Positions 46,168 to 56,225 of a DNA stretch of 64,000 bases are shown in pieces. The stretch is from positions 3,031,501 to 3,095,500 of the forward strand of contig NZ_LT853882.1 of the NCBI RefSeq assembly GCF_900183975.1, read 5' to 3'. Every line of letters starts with the position of its first letter. Position 1 is the first letter of the stretch. The DNA is from Xanthomonas fragariae (GTDB lineage Bacteria; Pseudomonadota; Gammaproteobacteria; Xanthomonadales; Xanthomonadaceae). The translations under genes and the position numbers were made by a program. Under the pieces are notes generated by a model. The model ran no database searches. It had not been told where the DNA came from and saw nothing but the letters and a program-made list of their open reading frames with translations.

Positions 46168-47292
46168 TCAGTTAATCCAACGACGGCGCAGCAGCACGAC
46201 CAGATCTTCTACGATTCGCTGCATGTCCATGGATAGCGCTTGCCTGACTTGGTGGGCTGGCGTGAGAAGTACCGGTTCTTGATGCTCTCCCTGTCTCCAA
46301 GGCACTTGCATGCTGTTGGGACTTGCTTCGTGCTCTGCGCGGGTCCTCCAAGCGCCGGCATGCTCTCCCAGCAATCGCACAGCAGAAACGACATGGCTAA
46401 GCCGTTCGGTGGGGTCAATCTGACCCAGGAGCCAGGCGGCATAGGCGATCGCCGCTTCGAGCTTCTCAGCGACGCTTTCTTCCAAGACGACTGGTAGCCC
46501 CATGCCGCGCTCTGGTGGCGGAACAGGCAAACTGATCAGGACATCTCCGTTGGGCCAAAGTCGGATCGACGCGCCGTCACTGCGCTGCGCTTCCTGGACC
46601 AGCACGAGCGCCTCACCGTTCAAGCCCGCCTTCATCCCTAGGCTCCGATCGAAAACGGCTGGGGCTCCAAAGAGTGCGTGCTTTTGCATGGCATCAAGGA
46701 GGGGCTGAGCTTCCATCTCGGCGGGGCGAAGCACTGTTGAGTCCGGTCCAGCTGCAACAGCAAGCTGCAAGACCGTGCCACTTTGCTGATAGCCGCGCTC
46801 GATCCGTGGGAAGAGTGTCAGTGCACGATCGCGCAGTCCTGCTGGGTCAAGGGGGGCAACTGCTTGCATCAGCTGGAACTTATGGATAGCGCGCGCCGCC
46901 TTTGGGCCTAGGTCATCTGCTGAGACGAAGCCATCCCAGTGCTGACCACCTTGCCACTTGCCAATCTCCTTAATCAGTGCGGCTTGATCCAGTTCCGCCT
47001 CCATGCCGGACTGCGCAAACATCAGGAGCGGCTTACGGTTCCGGGCCTCATTTACCTCCTCGTGGGTAGCCGAGACGCCTCCTGCCTGCTTGGCTCCGTA
47101 GCGAGGCCCAAGGACGAGCATGACGAGGTCCGCCTCGCGCACGCCATTGAGGCATGCGACCTGGGGAGAGCTGGCACGCGCTCCAAAGTCCTCCGCCATG
47201 ATGGCTTCATGACCGAAAAGCTCGATGGCCTGCTTGACCGCTGCTCGCTCGGCTTCCATTCCCGTGATAAGCGAACTGATGAAGATTTTCAT
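46168..47292 (-). CDS. DUF4062-domain protein
   Basis: The 374-aa product begins MKIFISSLITGMEAERAAVK. The first 110 residues form the DUF4062 domain (LVMLVLGPRYG, SATHEEVNEARNRKPLLMF), a TIR-like alpha/beta fold. The remaining 250 residues are helical with LWPNGDVLISLPVP-type strands and have no known domain. DUF4062 is common in putative defence and STAND-type proteins, so an anti-phage or surveillance role is possible but unproven. A standard ATG is used. Confidence 0.75.
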   Translation of the reverse strand: MKIFISSLITGMEAERAAVKQAIELFGHEAIMAEDFGARASSPQVACLNGVREADLVMLVLGPRYGAKQAGGVSATHEEVNEARNRKPLLMFAQSGMEAELDQAALIKEIGKWQGGQHWDGFVSADDLGPKAARAIHKFQLMQAVAPLDPAGLRDRALTLFPRIERGYQQSGTVLQLAVAAGPDSTVLRPAEMEAQPLLDAMQKHALFGAPAVFDRSLGMKAGLNGEALVLVQEAQRSDGASIRLWPNGDVLISLPVPPPERGMGLPVVLEESVAEKLEAAIAYAAWLLGQIDPTERLSHVVSAVRLLGEHAGAWRTRAEHEASPNSMQVPWRQGEHQEPVLLTPAHQVRQALSMDMQRIVEDLVVLLRRRWIN

Positions 47293-47372
47293 GTATTACC
47301 CATGTTGAGCGGTGGGATAACGCTAGCCTTGACTTGGCGAAAACCAGGTGACCATCATTACTTCAAGCAGGG

Positions 47373-47819
47373 CTATGGGGTCTTTCGCTGCCGGCGGAGT
47401 TCAAGTCGCTTTTCAGCTCGGGCAATGCGCTCTTGTTGACGCTTGATGTATGCATCGCCCTTCCGCACGCGGACCATCATGCCTGCCGGGAACACAACGC
47501 AAAAATAAATCACTAAACCAACGCACCACAGTCCTGGCGTGAGTAGCTTCATGCCACCATCCATAAAGGCCAGCGGCAGCAGCATCAGCCCAATAGCCAA
47601 TGCGCCGAAACAGTAAATGCCTTGAAGCAATAGGAAATGCGTGATGTGGACAGGGTCAGCCCTGAGCAACTCAATCTTCCTCAGTTCAGCTCGATTGATC
47701 ATCAAGCCAAATTTCTCATCCCAAAAGCTAAGCTTATCGAACGCCCACTTCGCAACAATGAGAACAGCTGCTGCAACCAGGCTACCGACCACGCCAGATA
47801 CATCGAACGGGATGCCCAT
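47373..47819 (-). CDS. Membrane protein, hypothetical
   Basis: The 148-aa protein has three membrane helices (about 10-28, 62-84, 92-115) and a basic C-terminal helix (RKGDAYIKRQQERIARAEKR, then RQRKTP). No family recognised. It is on the same strand as, and 80 bp before, the DUF4062 gene. Confidence 0.6.
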   Translation of the reverse strand: MGIPFDVSGVVGSLVAAAVLIVAKWAFDKLSFWDEKFGLMINRAELRKIELLRADPVHITHFLLLQGIYCFGALAIGLMLLPLAFMDGGMKLLTPGLWCVGLVIYFCVVFPAGMMVRVRKGDAYIKRQQERIARAEKRLELRRQRKTP

Positions 47820-48001
47820 TTGTCGAACTCCATTAGTAGTTAATCAAGAGAACCAAGGCACAGCCTTGCAGATCCGGACGCCCATAAGCTCCGGTCTCCG
47901 AGCGCTATCTCAGACTACTTATGTCTCAAAAGCTGAGACTGCGTTTCGGGAGTTTGCTAAGGCAGAACACAGTGAACTCGGATTGCCTAACTGTTTTCTT
48001 A

Positions 48002-48850
48002 GAACCTGTTCACGATCTTTCCTGATTGGTGCAGACTCTGCGGATGCGCCAAAAAACCTATCCGAGCGACATGAGCCGGGAGCGTTTCGAACACATCCTC
48101 CCGATCCTGGAACAAGCGCGCAAGCGCACCAAGCCACGCCGAGTGGATATGTATGAGGTGTGGTGCGCAGTGTTGTACGTGCTGCGAACCGGTTGCCAAT
48201 GGCGAGCGCTACCCAGCGACTTTCCGAAGTGGCGGACCGTGCACGCGTACTTTGCCAAGTGGAGCGAGTGCGACGATGAAGGAGTGAGCCTGCTGGAGCG
48301 GGCGCTCAAAAAATCAGGTTGGCGTGGCCCGCCAGAAACAGGAGCGCAACATCTTCAGCAGGTTCTTGATCGTGGACGCGCAGAGCGTCAAGAACACGGA
48401 CACAGCCGGGCAAAAGGGATATGACGCGGGCAAAAAGGTGTCGGGCATCAAGCGGCATATCGCTGTTGATACCCAGGGGTTGCCCCATGCCATCGCGGTG
48501 ACGACGGCGGAGGTGACCGACCGCAAAGGTGCGCTGCAGGCGCTGGAGCGCTGTCAGTCAAACTTGACGCATGTACAAAGCCTGCTGTGCGACAGTGGTT
48601 ACACCGGAGTACCGTTTGCCGAAGGCGTACGAGAGATTCTAGGCGAGCAGCTCACGGTGCAGATTGCCAAGCGCAGCGAACTGCACACCTTCAAGGTCAT
48701 GCCCAAGCGCTGGATCGTCGAGCGCAGTTTTGCCTGGCTGGAGAAAAACCGAAGGCTGTGGAAGAACTGCGAGCGCAAACTCAACACCAGCTTGCAGTTC
48801 ATCCATTTGGCCTTCTTGGCGCTTCTACTCAAAAGATCGTGAACAGGCTC
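48002..48850 (+). mobile_element. IS5-family insertion sequence, second type
   Basis: The 849-bp element has inverted ends GA(A/G)CCTGTTCACGATCTTT and TTA direct repeats at 47999-48001 and 48851-48853. A second copy starts at 63852 and runs off the window. Its two frames are joined at an A6 stretch near 48308. It lies within 100 bp of the truncated start of the ICE traG gene. Confidence 0.9.
48044..48842 (+). CDS. IS5-family transposase, two frames with presumed -1 shift
   Basis: The first part, MRQKTYPSDMSRERFEHILP to GVSLLERALKK, is the DUF4096/HTH half. The second part starts in the -1 frame near CAAAAAATC at about 48308 and carries the DDE domain: FLIVDAQSVKNTD, LCDSGYTGVPF and VERSFAWLEKNRRLWKN. 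The A6 stretch is a typical slippery site. Total is about 265 aa, normal for this IS type. Confidence 0.88.
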
Positions 48851-48944
48851 TTAAGAATGATTAGATTAGGCAAACCCCACCCTCGTTTAACTTGCGTTCA
48901 TTTTTTTAAGTGAGATGTCTCTCACTTTCTCCCGGTTTGTTACT

Positions 48945-50172
48945 TTTAAACACTACACGTTCGACGCAGTGTCAGGTCAACATGCCCGAACCCGCAGCAA
49001 CCGGTTGGTCGCAATCTTTCAGCACGCTCAACAATCAGAGTGCCAAGTTGCCGGTCTGGTGGGCTTTCGTACACGCAGTATCGCGCGCAATCACCGGAGC
49101 TTCAGTCGCTGCAATTCCATGCGGTACCGACGTGCGCCAGATTCGAATGGATATCAACGCCACGCGCATTGACGATCCGGTCCTGGCTCAGGAAGTTGCT
49201 GACTTCACGCGCGATTGTTACGGGCCGGCGCGTGCCAAGTTGTTCATGAACCGCCCGCAGCTCGATGACACGCAAATGCATGATGTGTCTTGGATCGGCT
49301 CATCGTATTTCGTTGATACCAGCGGTTTCTACGACACCTATCACGCCAAGACTCCGCGAGACGGCTGGGCTTACGAGAGCAACCGGGATGCGGGGCTTAC
49401 GCAGGTGCCCAGCGGCGCGGGCTATCCGACATGTGGCCAGTGGTGGAGCGATAGCAGCAACGGATTACGCGCTCGATTGCTGTCCCAAGTCGATCCAAGC
49501 TTGCTCAATCGGGTGGCTGGTTGGGCAGGCTTTTTGAGCCGCCAGGAGGTAGATGACTCGGTGATTCGAGCGATTGCTTCACCACGTCAGCAGAAGCTCA
49601 ATCAGGGCTCGGTCTACACCGATTATGGCGGTCAGATTGACAAGACATTGCCCAACGTCGTCAATCGTGCAGCCAGCGATGTTGGCCTTGCGGTCGGTTC
49701 GCTTGCAGCTTTCCCGGCAATGGATGTGGTGCGCCAGGCTCTGCCGATGGTGCTGTCGCTGTTGAAGATGGCCTTGGTGATCTGCATACCGCTGGTTTTA
49801 GTGGTGGGGACTTACGACCTGAAAACGTTGGTGACTGTCAGCATCGTGCAGTTCGCATTGTTCTTCGTGGATTTCTGGTTCCAGCTCGCACGTTGGATCG
49901 ACAGCACCATTCTGGACGCGCTTTATGGGTGGGGATTCGGCTACAACCGGCCGCATGCAAACTTTGACCCGCTAGCAGGCTTAAACAACGCGTTTGGCGA
50001 CCTGCTGCTGATGTTTGTGATGGGGACGATGTTTCTGGTCCTGCCAACATTTTGGGTTGCTGCACTGGGTTGGGTCGGAGTACGAGCAGGTGTGATAGCT
50101 CAAAACCTCGCCACAGGTAGCAAGGATGCAAGGGACGCTGCAGCATCGGGCACCAACAAACTGATCCGCTGA
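48945..50172 (+). pseudogene. ICE conjugal transfer protein TraG N-terminal domain, 5' truncated
   Basis: From about TTRSTQCQVNMPEPAATGWS to the stop at 50172 the protein follows the ICE-type TraG N-terminal-domain family (mating-pair stabilisation): WWAFVHAVSRAITGASVAAI, DDPVLAQEVADFTRDCYGPA, several C-terminal membrane helices and the end KDARDAAASG. Intact relatives have about 100 more residues with two or three N-terminal helices, which are missing. Homology starts about 95 bp after the IS end at 48850, so the truncation was caused by or near that IS. A start at 48910 is open but does not restore the family N-terminus. Confidence 0.82.
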
Positions 50173-50191
50173 TCCCGGATGCGGCCTGCCC

Positions 50192-50572
50192 CTAGTTATC
50201 GTAGGGACTATTGGGGTCGTGCGGGTCAAGTCGGTGGCCTTCGGAGGAATAGAGCCCGAATCCTGCCTCTCCGTGCCGCATTTCCTCGCGCGGCTCTAGC
50301 GAGTCATCGGGGCCGTAGGCTCGCCCCGCAAGTCCGCGAGCAAGTAGCACCGCAAACGCTAACAACAGCGTGAGCCAGAATGCGGTGTAGAGCAGTACAG
50401 CCACTGCCGCGGCCTTCACAAACCAAAACAAGACTGCCGCTAAACCGATTGGAACGCCCTTGGATGAGAGCGATATCGTGAGTCTCCGCTCGACCTGGAC
50501 ATATGAGCGCCAAGCTTTGCCAAGCCAGCGACCTATCTTCTCCGGATTGCTGCTTTGAGGGTTCGTCTTCAT
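50192..50572 (-). CDS. DUF3742 family ICE protein
   Basis: The 126-aa product (MKTNPQSSNPEKIGRWLGKA) matches the DUF3742 pattern seen next to traG N-terminal-domain genes in PFGI-1/ICEclc-type elements. It has an amphipathic N-terminal helix, a hydrophobic double helix (AAVAVLLYTAFWLTLLLAFA) and a polar tail with HDPNSPYDN. It is convergent with traG, as in known ICEs. Function unknown. Start at 50572 preferred over 50581. Confidence 0.78.
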   Translation of the reverse strand: MKTNPQSSNPEKIGRWLGKAWRSYVQVERRLTISLSSKGVPIGLAAVLFWFVKAAAVAVLLYTAFWLTLLLAFAVLLARGLAGRAYGPDDSLEPREEMRHGEAGFGLYSSEGHRLDPHDPNSPYDN

Positions 50573-50797
50573 GGCTATCACCTATCTCGGGGCGATATGT
50601 CTACGGTCCAGTTTGCCTTTTCCCGGGCATGGGGGCCAACAATGAGTTTTCGTCGGCACATGAGTCAGTTGGTTAGGCAATGCATGCTGGCCAAGTATGA
50701 TTAGATCTATGCGTAAAATTCAACTATGAGGCTATTTTTTCTACCAAAGATGTATTTTGGGATGACAGCTGATTAGATTGTGTTTTACATTTAACAT

Positions 50798-51556
50798 ATG
50801 AGTAGAACTATACGACATCAGCTAATCAAGCGCCTCCAGGCTGAGCTACCGCGTGGTGCGCCGTTCGGTCTATCTACGCTTGAGTCATTTGGCGTGTCAC
50901 CACAGCTGGCTGCCCGCTACGTGGAGGGAGGCTGGCTCGTACGCCTCGCCCATGGCGTCTACGCATTCCCGAACGACGACTTCGATGTCACTGGCGCGCT
51001 TCGCTTCCTTCAAGGCCATGTGGCTGGCCTGCACCTCGGAGGGAAAAGCGCGTTGGCGCTTCAGGGGGTCCGCCACAACCTGGGGTCATGGGACATCCTC
51101 GTTCTTTGGGGGGATGTCCGTTTCGTCATACCGACCTGGTTCTCCGAGCGTTTTCCGGCGCGGTACGTCGGGGCCAAGCTCTTCGACTGGCCAGACGATA
51201 CTCTCGCCGGAAAGACCCTGCATACTCCCCCAGGGCAGCCCCAAGGCCTGCAGGTAGCTGTGCCAGAGCGAGCCGTTCTGGAGCTGCTCTATGACGCCGG
51301 CACGAGGCAAAGCCTCGAAGAGTGCCGCAATATTTTTGATGGCCTTCGGTCACCGCGCAAGGATCTGCTTGGCCAGTTGCTTTCCTGCTGTACCAGTGTA
51401 AAAGCCGTGCGATTGTTTCTGACATGGGCACGCGAGTCAGGGGTCGTCGATGTTGACCTATTGCTTGAGCACAACCAGGTCAGAACCGGAAGCAGCAGGC
51501 GCTGGATGAGCCGACTGGACGATGGCACCTTGCTGAGCCTAAACCCCCATGGATAA
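50798..51556 (+). CDS. abiEi: AbiEi-type antitoxin/transcriptional repressor
   Basis: The 252-aa protein has an N-terminal winged helix (FGLSTLESFGVSPQLAARYV, GGWLVRLAHGVYAF) and an AbiEi C-terminal domain (HLGGKSALALQGV, VPERAVLELLYD). In type IV AbiE systems this protein represses the operon and counteracts AbiEii. It overlaps the toxin gene by 8 bp, as expected. Its promoter region (about 50600-50797) is visibly AT-rich. Confidence 0.88.
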   Translation: MSRTIRHQLIKRLQAELPRGAPFGLSTLESFGVSPQLAARYVEGGWLVRLAHGVYAFPNDDFDVTGALRFLQGHVAGLHLGGKSALALQGVRHNLGSWDILVLWGDVRFVIPTWFSERFPARYVGAKLFDWPDDTLAGKTLHTPPGQPQGLQVAVPERAVLELLYDAGTRQSLEECRNIFDGLRSPRKDLLGQLLSCCTSVKAVRLFLTWARESGVVDVDLLLEHNQVRTGSSRRWMSRLDDGTLLSLNPHG

Positions 51557-52475
51557 GCACTACGCTGACACCGTTCGACTTCTGCTTGACATTGCTCCTG
51601 CTGTATTTGCCAATGACATCTTCGCCATGAAAGGCGGCACCGCCATCAACCTGTTTGTACAGGATATGCCGCGCCTTTCTGTGGACATCGATGTGGTGTA
51701 CCTGCCCTGGCAAGTTCCCCGTGATCAAGCACTTCAAGCAATTAATCAAGAGCTGGCTGCGATCGCAGAGCGCGTTGCACCGATGGGTGTGCAAACACGA
51801 CTGATACACAGCAAAGATCTGGGCGACACGAAGCTGATTGCTGAGAATGACAGCACTCAAGTAAAGGTTGAGGTCAACGTGGTGTTTCGCGGATCCGTCC
51901 TTCCGATCACCCGACTGCCATTGAGTGCCAGGACGCGCGATCTTTTCGGAGTCGAGTTCGACGTCCCCACCCTGGCCCCGGATGAGCTTTATGCAGGGAA
52001 GTTGGTAGCCGCGATGGATCGTCAACATCCGCGTGATCTGTTCGACACGTGGCAAATGTATGAAACGGTCGGCATCACCGATGAGATGGTCGAGTGCTTC
52101 GTGGTCTATCTGGCCGGCCACAACCGTCCTACGCACGAAGTGCTGTTCGGCAATGACAAAGACATCGCCGGGGAATACGAGCGCGCCTTTCAGGGCATGA
52201 CGGAAACACCTTGCCCGCTGGGTGTATTGCTGGAGACTCGTGCACGGCTGCGGCAAGAATTGCCCGCACGCCTCTCTGAGGCCCATCGACGTTTCCTGAG
52301 CGGATTGGCGAGGGGAGAGCCAGAGTGGTCATTGCTGCAGTCCCCGCACGTCGATCAGTTGCCAGCATTACGTTGGAAGCTCACCAACCTGATCACTTTC
52401 AAGCAACGTCGGCCTACTGATTTCGCTGCACAGGCCGACGTCCTGGATGCTGCGCTGGCTGCATCCAGAACCTGA
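51549..52475 (+). CDS. abiEii: AbiEii-type nucleotidyltransferase toxin
   Basis: The 308-aa protein has the DUF1814 fold with FAMKGGTAINLFVQD near residue 26 and SVDIDVVY near residue 45, the nucleotidyltransferase G[GS]-x-D-x-D site. PDELYAGKLVAAMDRQHPRD (about 140-160) supplies the conserved lysine and the basic motif. It is thought to use a nucleotide to modify tRNA and thereby stop growth during phage infection. Frame and length are normal. Confidence 0.9.
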   Translation: MDKHYADTVRLLLDIAPAVFANDIFAMKGGTAINLFVQDMPRLSVDIDVVYLPWQVPRDQALQAINQELAAIAERVAPMGVQTRLIHSKDLGDTKLIAENDSTQVKVEVNVVFRGSVLPITRLPLSARTRDLFGVEFDVPTLAPDELYAGKLVAAMDRQHPRDLFDTWQMYETVGITDEMVECFVVYLAGHNRPTHEVLFGNDKDIAGEYERAFQGMTETPCPLGVLLETRARLRQELPARLSEAHRRFLSGLARGEPEWSLLQSPHVDQLPALRWKLTNLITFKQRRPTDFAAQADVLDAALAASRT

Positions 52476-52504
52476 GATGTGGGGACTTGATCGCAGGCGC
52501 TCGA

Positions 52505-52795
52505 TCAGGCTGGCAAGGACATGTCATCCTCATGCTCTGAAGGCGACTGCTTCGTGCGAGGATGGGTAATGTGCTCTAGCTCTTCAAAGCTCATGTCTCG
52601 AAGGCGATCCAGAAACGCGTGATATTCCTTGTCTCCGCCAGTCATGCGGGTTAACAGCGCGCACTGAAACATCAACGAGTCAAGAAAGATGCGCTGATCT
52701 TTCAACCCCTTAAATTCTGCCACACCCCGCATGATGAGCTCGCAAGACTTACTTGCGGGCACGGGAATTAAGCTGCTGTCATTCGGAAGGTTCAT
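52505..52795 (-). CDS. Small hypothetical protein
   Basis: A 96-aa helical protein (MNLPNDSSLIPVPASKSCEL) with a central helix DQRIFLDSLMFQCALLTRMT and an acidic end. No family recognised. Start at 52795 preferred over 52834. It lies between AbiE and the diguanylate cyclase, on the opposite strand to AbiE. Confidence 0.55.
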   Translation of the reverse strand: MNLPNDSSLIPVPASKSCELIMRGVAEFKGLKDQRIFLDSLMFQCALLTRMTGGDKEYHAFLDRLRDMSFEELEHITHPRTKQSPSEHEDDMSLPA

Positions 52796-52898
52796 GTCGG
52801 CCCCCTTGGCCTTTGGTTCGCCAGTTGCTCTCAAAATTCGACTCGGAATTTGTGCCTAGGTACTGCGCTAACCGCTACGTATGACGACTGCATTACTC

Positions 52899-53855
52899 TC
52901 AAGAAATAGCCAGGCCTTCGACTGGCTGCTCTCCTGTGAACCAGCGCCAGGAACCTTTTGCCCCAGTCCTTTTGATTTGATACAGGGCTCGGTCAGCGCG
53001 CCGCAGTAGTTCGTGCTTATCAGCAGCTTGATCGGGATAGAGGCAGGCGCCAATGCTGACGCCGACACTAAGTTTTAGGTTGTCCACCAGAAGCGGCGTA
53101 TTCACCGACTCCAGTATGCGGCTGCAGACCATCTCGATATGAGACAAGTCACTTGGTGCAACAAGCAAGATACCGAACTCATCGCCACCGAGGCGGCATA
53201 CCAAGTCTGTCTCTCGCACAGCCCCTTTCAGTCGCTCTGCGATGATCTGAAGCACGGTGTCACCTACCGCGTGCCCATAGGAGTCATTGATGGGTTTGAA
53301 GTGATCAAGATCCAGCATGAGGAATGCAAGTCGACGCTGCGGATCTTCGGAGACCTCCGCATGCCAACGCTCGCGTAGGCCACGCCGATTGGAAACACCA
53401 GTCAGATCGTCTCGATAGATAAGCTCCAAAAGCTGGCGGCGATTGGACTGCACAGCAGAAAAGTCCTTGAAGATCGCTACCGCCAGCTTCTCGTCGTGAA
53501 GTATCAAACCCGAGTGCAACACCGTGCGGATTGACCCTCCGCTGATCACGACATCAATCTCCATATCACCGGTCCCAACGGGATGTACCGAGTGATGCCG
53601 TTCGATGTCTAGCCAGCGCTTGCGTACCATTTCGCGCTGCCGTTCATGAAGATTGAGGCTGTCCACGAATTTATCGACTGTACGGAATTGGCTGGCGTCG
53701 TGGCCGAATAGACGAACGAATTCCGCATTGCAGTACTGAATTTTTCCATCAGGAAAGCTAGCCCACGCGATGCCGAACGGAAGAGCGCTCAGCACTCGCA
53801 GCAGGGTGCTCGCCTCTGGTGGGGTGCGTAGTTCGTCCTCATGCTGAACCATCAT
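52899..53855 (-). CDS. PAS-GGDEF diguanylate cyclase
   Basis: The 318-aa protein has an N-terminal PAS domain (about residues 20-135, with LPFGIAWASFPDGKIQYCNA) and a GGDEF domain from about 155. It has RDDLTGVSNRRGL, DLDHFKPINDSYGHAVGD and the intact active site RLGGDEFGILL, so it should make c-di-GMP. No autoinhibitory RxxD five residues upstream is present (VRETD is close but shifted by one). An AAGGAG element lies just before the ATG at 53855. It is cargo within the ICE segment. Confidence 0.9.
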   Translation of the reverse strand: MMVQHEDELRTPPEASTLLRVLSALPFGIAWASFPDGKIQYCNAEFVRLFGHDASQFRTVDKFVDSLNLHERQREMVRKRWLDIERHHSVHPVGTGDMEIDVVISGGSIRTVLHSGLILHDEKLAVAIFKDFSAVQSNRRQLLELIYRDDLTGVSNRRGLRERWHAEVSEDPQRRLAFLMLDLDHFKPINDSYGHAVGDTVLQIIAERLKGAVRETDLVCRLGGDEFGILLVAPSDLSHIEMVCSRILESVNTPLLVDNLKLSVGVSIGACLYPDQAADKHELLRRADRALYQIKRTGAKGSWRWFTGEQPVEGLAIS

Positions 53856-54302
53856 GTTGCTCCTTTCCTCCAAGCGCATCGAGGCATTGCTGCTGATGCT
53901 CCAGGCCTCGATGTGTAGCAAATCTGCATCGTGGTATCGCCCGTGGGCATCGGCCCGCTGCAGTCCAGTGCATTGATCCGTGCCTATCCATTATGGGTTA
54001 TTTTTAACTCATTGAAACAATGCTGACCAGGCCTCGGCAGCGTTGATGCCTTCATGGCTTTAGCTGCTTCCAGTCTTGGGAGGTCTGGTTGCGGCCAGCG
54101 TGCTTGAGCCGATAGGCCGGGTAAAGGCGCAAAATGGGAGCGCCTACATCCGATTGATGCTCGCTAGTGATCGGCGGAAATGGTGTAACCCAAAGGCAGA
54201 AGGGTAGAAGGGCGGTGCTAAGGGAATGGTGCCCAAGGGAAATGGGGCTACCTGGAAAAGGAAAAAGGCCATCCCTGCCCTGCATCATCACTGGGAGTAG
54301 GC
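53856..54302. other. Intergenic region upstream of the relaxase; possible oriT location
   Basis: About 450 bp with purine-rich repeats near 54190-54280 (GGGAATGG, GGGAAATGGGG, GGAAAAGG). oriT of MobH elements often lies next to the relaxase, but no defined nick motif was recognised. Confidence 0.3.
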
Positions 54303-56225
54303 ATGCTCAGATTGTTTCAACGAAAGGCCGCCGTCCTGCCACCTGTTGCGGCAGTGACCGAGAGTGCGCTTGGTAAAGGGCTGTTGCACCCCATGCCGGC
54401 AGCGGAACTGCTGGCTACACCTCGACGCCAGAAGCTTCTGGAACATATCTGGCAGCGTACCTCTCTATCCCGCAAGCAGTTCCGCTCGCTCTATGGAGTC
54501 CCGCTTGAGCGCTATGCGGCTCTTGTGCAGCAATTCCCAGCGTCTGAAAGCCATCACCACGCCTACTTGGGAGGCATGCTGGATCATGGCCTTGAAATCG
54601 TTGCGTTCGCGTTGAAGCTGCGACAGTCGCACCTGCTTCCCGCAGGAGCTTCGCCTGAGGACCAAGCGGCGCAAGCGGAGGCTTGGACTGCAGCTGTTGC
54701 GTATGCCGCACTGCTACATGACATAGGCAAGGTCGCTGTCGATCTGCATGTAGAGCTGCAGGATGGGAGGATCTGGCACCCCTGGCACGGACCACTGAAC
54801 CAGCCGTATCGTTTTCGCCATCGAGAGGGTCGCGAATATCGCTTGCATGGGGCTGCGACTGGATTGCTCTACACTCGGATACTCGATAGCGCCGCGCTTG
54901 ACTGGCTCAGCAGCTATCCAGCCCTATGGTCCCAGTTGCTTTACGTGCTGTCCGGCCAATATGAGCATGCTGACATGCTTGGCGAATTGGTGGTCCAGGC
55001 TGATCGCGCATCGGTTGCGCAGGAGCTCGGTGGAGATCCTGCGAAGGTGATGGCCGCACCAAAACACGCATTGCAACGCAAGCTGCTTGAGGGGCTGCGC
55101 TACCTGCTAAAAGAGCAGCTGAAGCTGAACCAGCCAGAGGCATCAGATGGTTGGCTCACGGAGGATGCGCTATGGCTGGTGAGCAAGACTGTTTCGGACA
55201 AGTTGCGTGCCCACCTGTTATCGCAAGGCATAGACGGCATCCCAGCGAGCAACTCGGCTGTGTTCAACGTTCTTCAAGAGCACAGCATGCTCCAGCCCGC
55301 ACCGGACGGTAAAGCGATCTGGCGTGCAACGGTGACCAGCTCAAGCGGCTGGTCACATGCCTTTACGTTACTGCGGCTCTCGCCCGCACTGATCTGGGAG
55401 GCTGGTGAGCGGCCGGCCGCCTACGCGGGGACGGTGCTTGTTGAAGCAGGCCAAGGTGCCGAGGCAACCGGCGAGAGTGCGCCGGACTTGCTTGACTCGG
55501 CCATGCAGGACACCGCCGATGATCGAGCCAATCCGCCGTTGGGATCGAAGCCTTCTTTGAGTACACAACCCGTAGCGAAAAACACGCCGGATATGATGGA
55601 TGAACTGCTGGCAATGATTGGTGAACCAGATCCACCGAAAGCTAATGATCAAGAAAACTCTTCGTTTCAGCGAAAGCCTGAAGCTCCCGGAAAGCCACTC
55701 CAGGGGAGCGAGTTCGTCACAGCGAAAGAAAATCCAATATCGACTAGCGCCCACCCATCTAGGGATGAGTCGAATGGCATCTCAACTCAAATGTCAGCTG
55801 ATCATTTCGTGACATGGCTGCAGCAGGCGATTGCATCGCGCCGACTCGTCATCAACGATGCTAAGGCGCTGGTGCATATCGTGGCGGATGCCGTCTATCT
55901 GGTAAGCCCAGGTGTATTTCAGCGCTATGCACAAGAACATCCTCAAATCGCTGACTATGCCAAGCGTGAAGAGATGGCAGATTGGCAGTGGGCGCAAAAA
56001 AGATTTGAGAAATTGCATCTACACCGTAAGCAAGCCAATGGCCTGAACATTTGGACGTGCGAAGTAACCGGACCTCGCAAATCGCGGCGGCTCCACGGCT
56101 ACCTGCTTGAGCGTTGGCAGGGTGTATTTGGGGAGCTTCCGCCAAACAACCCATACCTGACGCTTCGGGAAGGAAACTCACAACCGCCGATCCATACGGA
56201 CGCATCCACTTCACTTGAAGCCTGA
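54303..56225 (+). CDS. MobH-family relaxase (TraI) of an ICE
   Basis: The 640-aa protein has the TraI_2/MobH N-terminal domain: LLHPMPAAELLATPRRQKLL, the HD-like cluster HHHAYLGGMLDHGLEIV near residue 80 and AALLHDIGKVAVDLHV near 140. A linker with low complexity runs from about 360 to 480. The C-terminal DUF1528 domain (FVTWLQQAIASRRLVINDAK, to the LHGYLLERWQGVFG end) follows. It nicks oriT and pilots the ICE strand. Intact and of normal length. It lies 120 bp from an IS5 copy that appears to end the ICE segment. Confidence 0.9.
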   Translation: MLRLFQRKAAVLPPVAAVTESALGKGLLHPMPAAELLATPRRQKLLEHIWQRTSLSRKQFRSLYGVPLERYAALVQQFPASESHHHAYLGGMLDHGLEIVAFALKLRQSHLLPAGASPEDQAAQAEAWTAAVAYAALLHDIGKVAVDLHVELQDGRIWHPWHGPLNQPYRFRHREGREYRLHGAATGLLYTRILDSAALDWLSSYPALWSQLLYVLSGQYEHADMLGELVVQADRASVAQELGGDPAKVMAAPKHALQRKLLEGLRYLLKEQLKLNQPEASDGWLTEDALWLVSKTVSDKLRAHLLSQGIDGIPASNSAVFNVLQEHSMLQPAPDGKAIWRATVTSSSGWSHAFTLLRLSPALIWEAGERPAAYAGTVLVEAGQGAEATGESAPDLLDSAMQDTADDRANPPLGSKPSLSTQPVAKNTPDMMDELLAMIGEPDPPKANDQENSSFQRKPEAPGKPLQGSEFVTAKENPISTSAHPSRDESNGISTQMSADHFVTWLQQAIASRRLVINDAKALVHIVADAVYLVSPGVFQRYAQEHPQIADYAKREEMADWQWAQKRFEKLHLHRKQANGLNIWTCEVTGPRKSRRLHGYLLERWQGVFGELPPNNPYLTLREGNSQPPIHTDASTSLEA

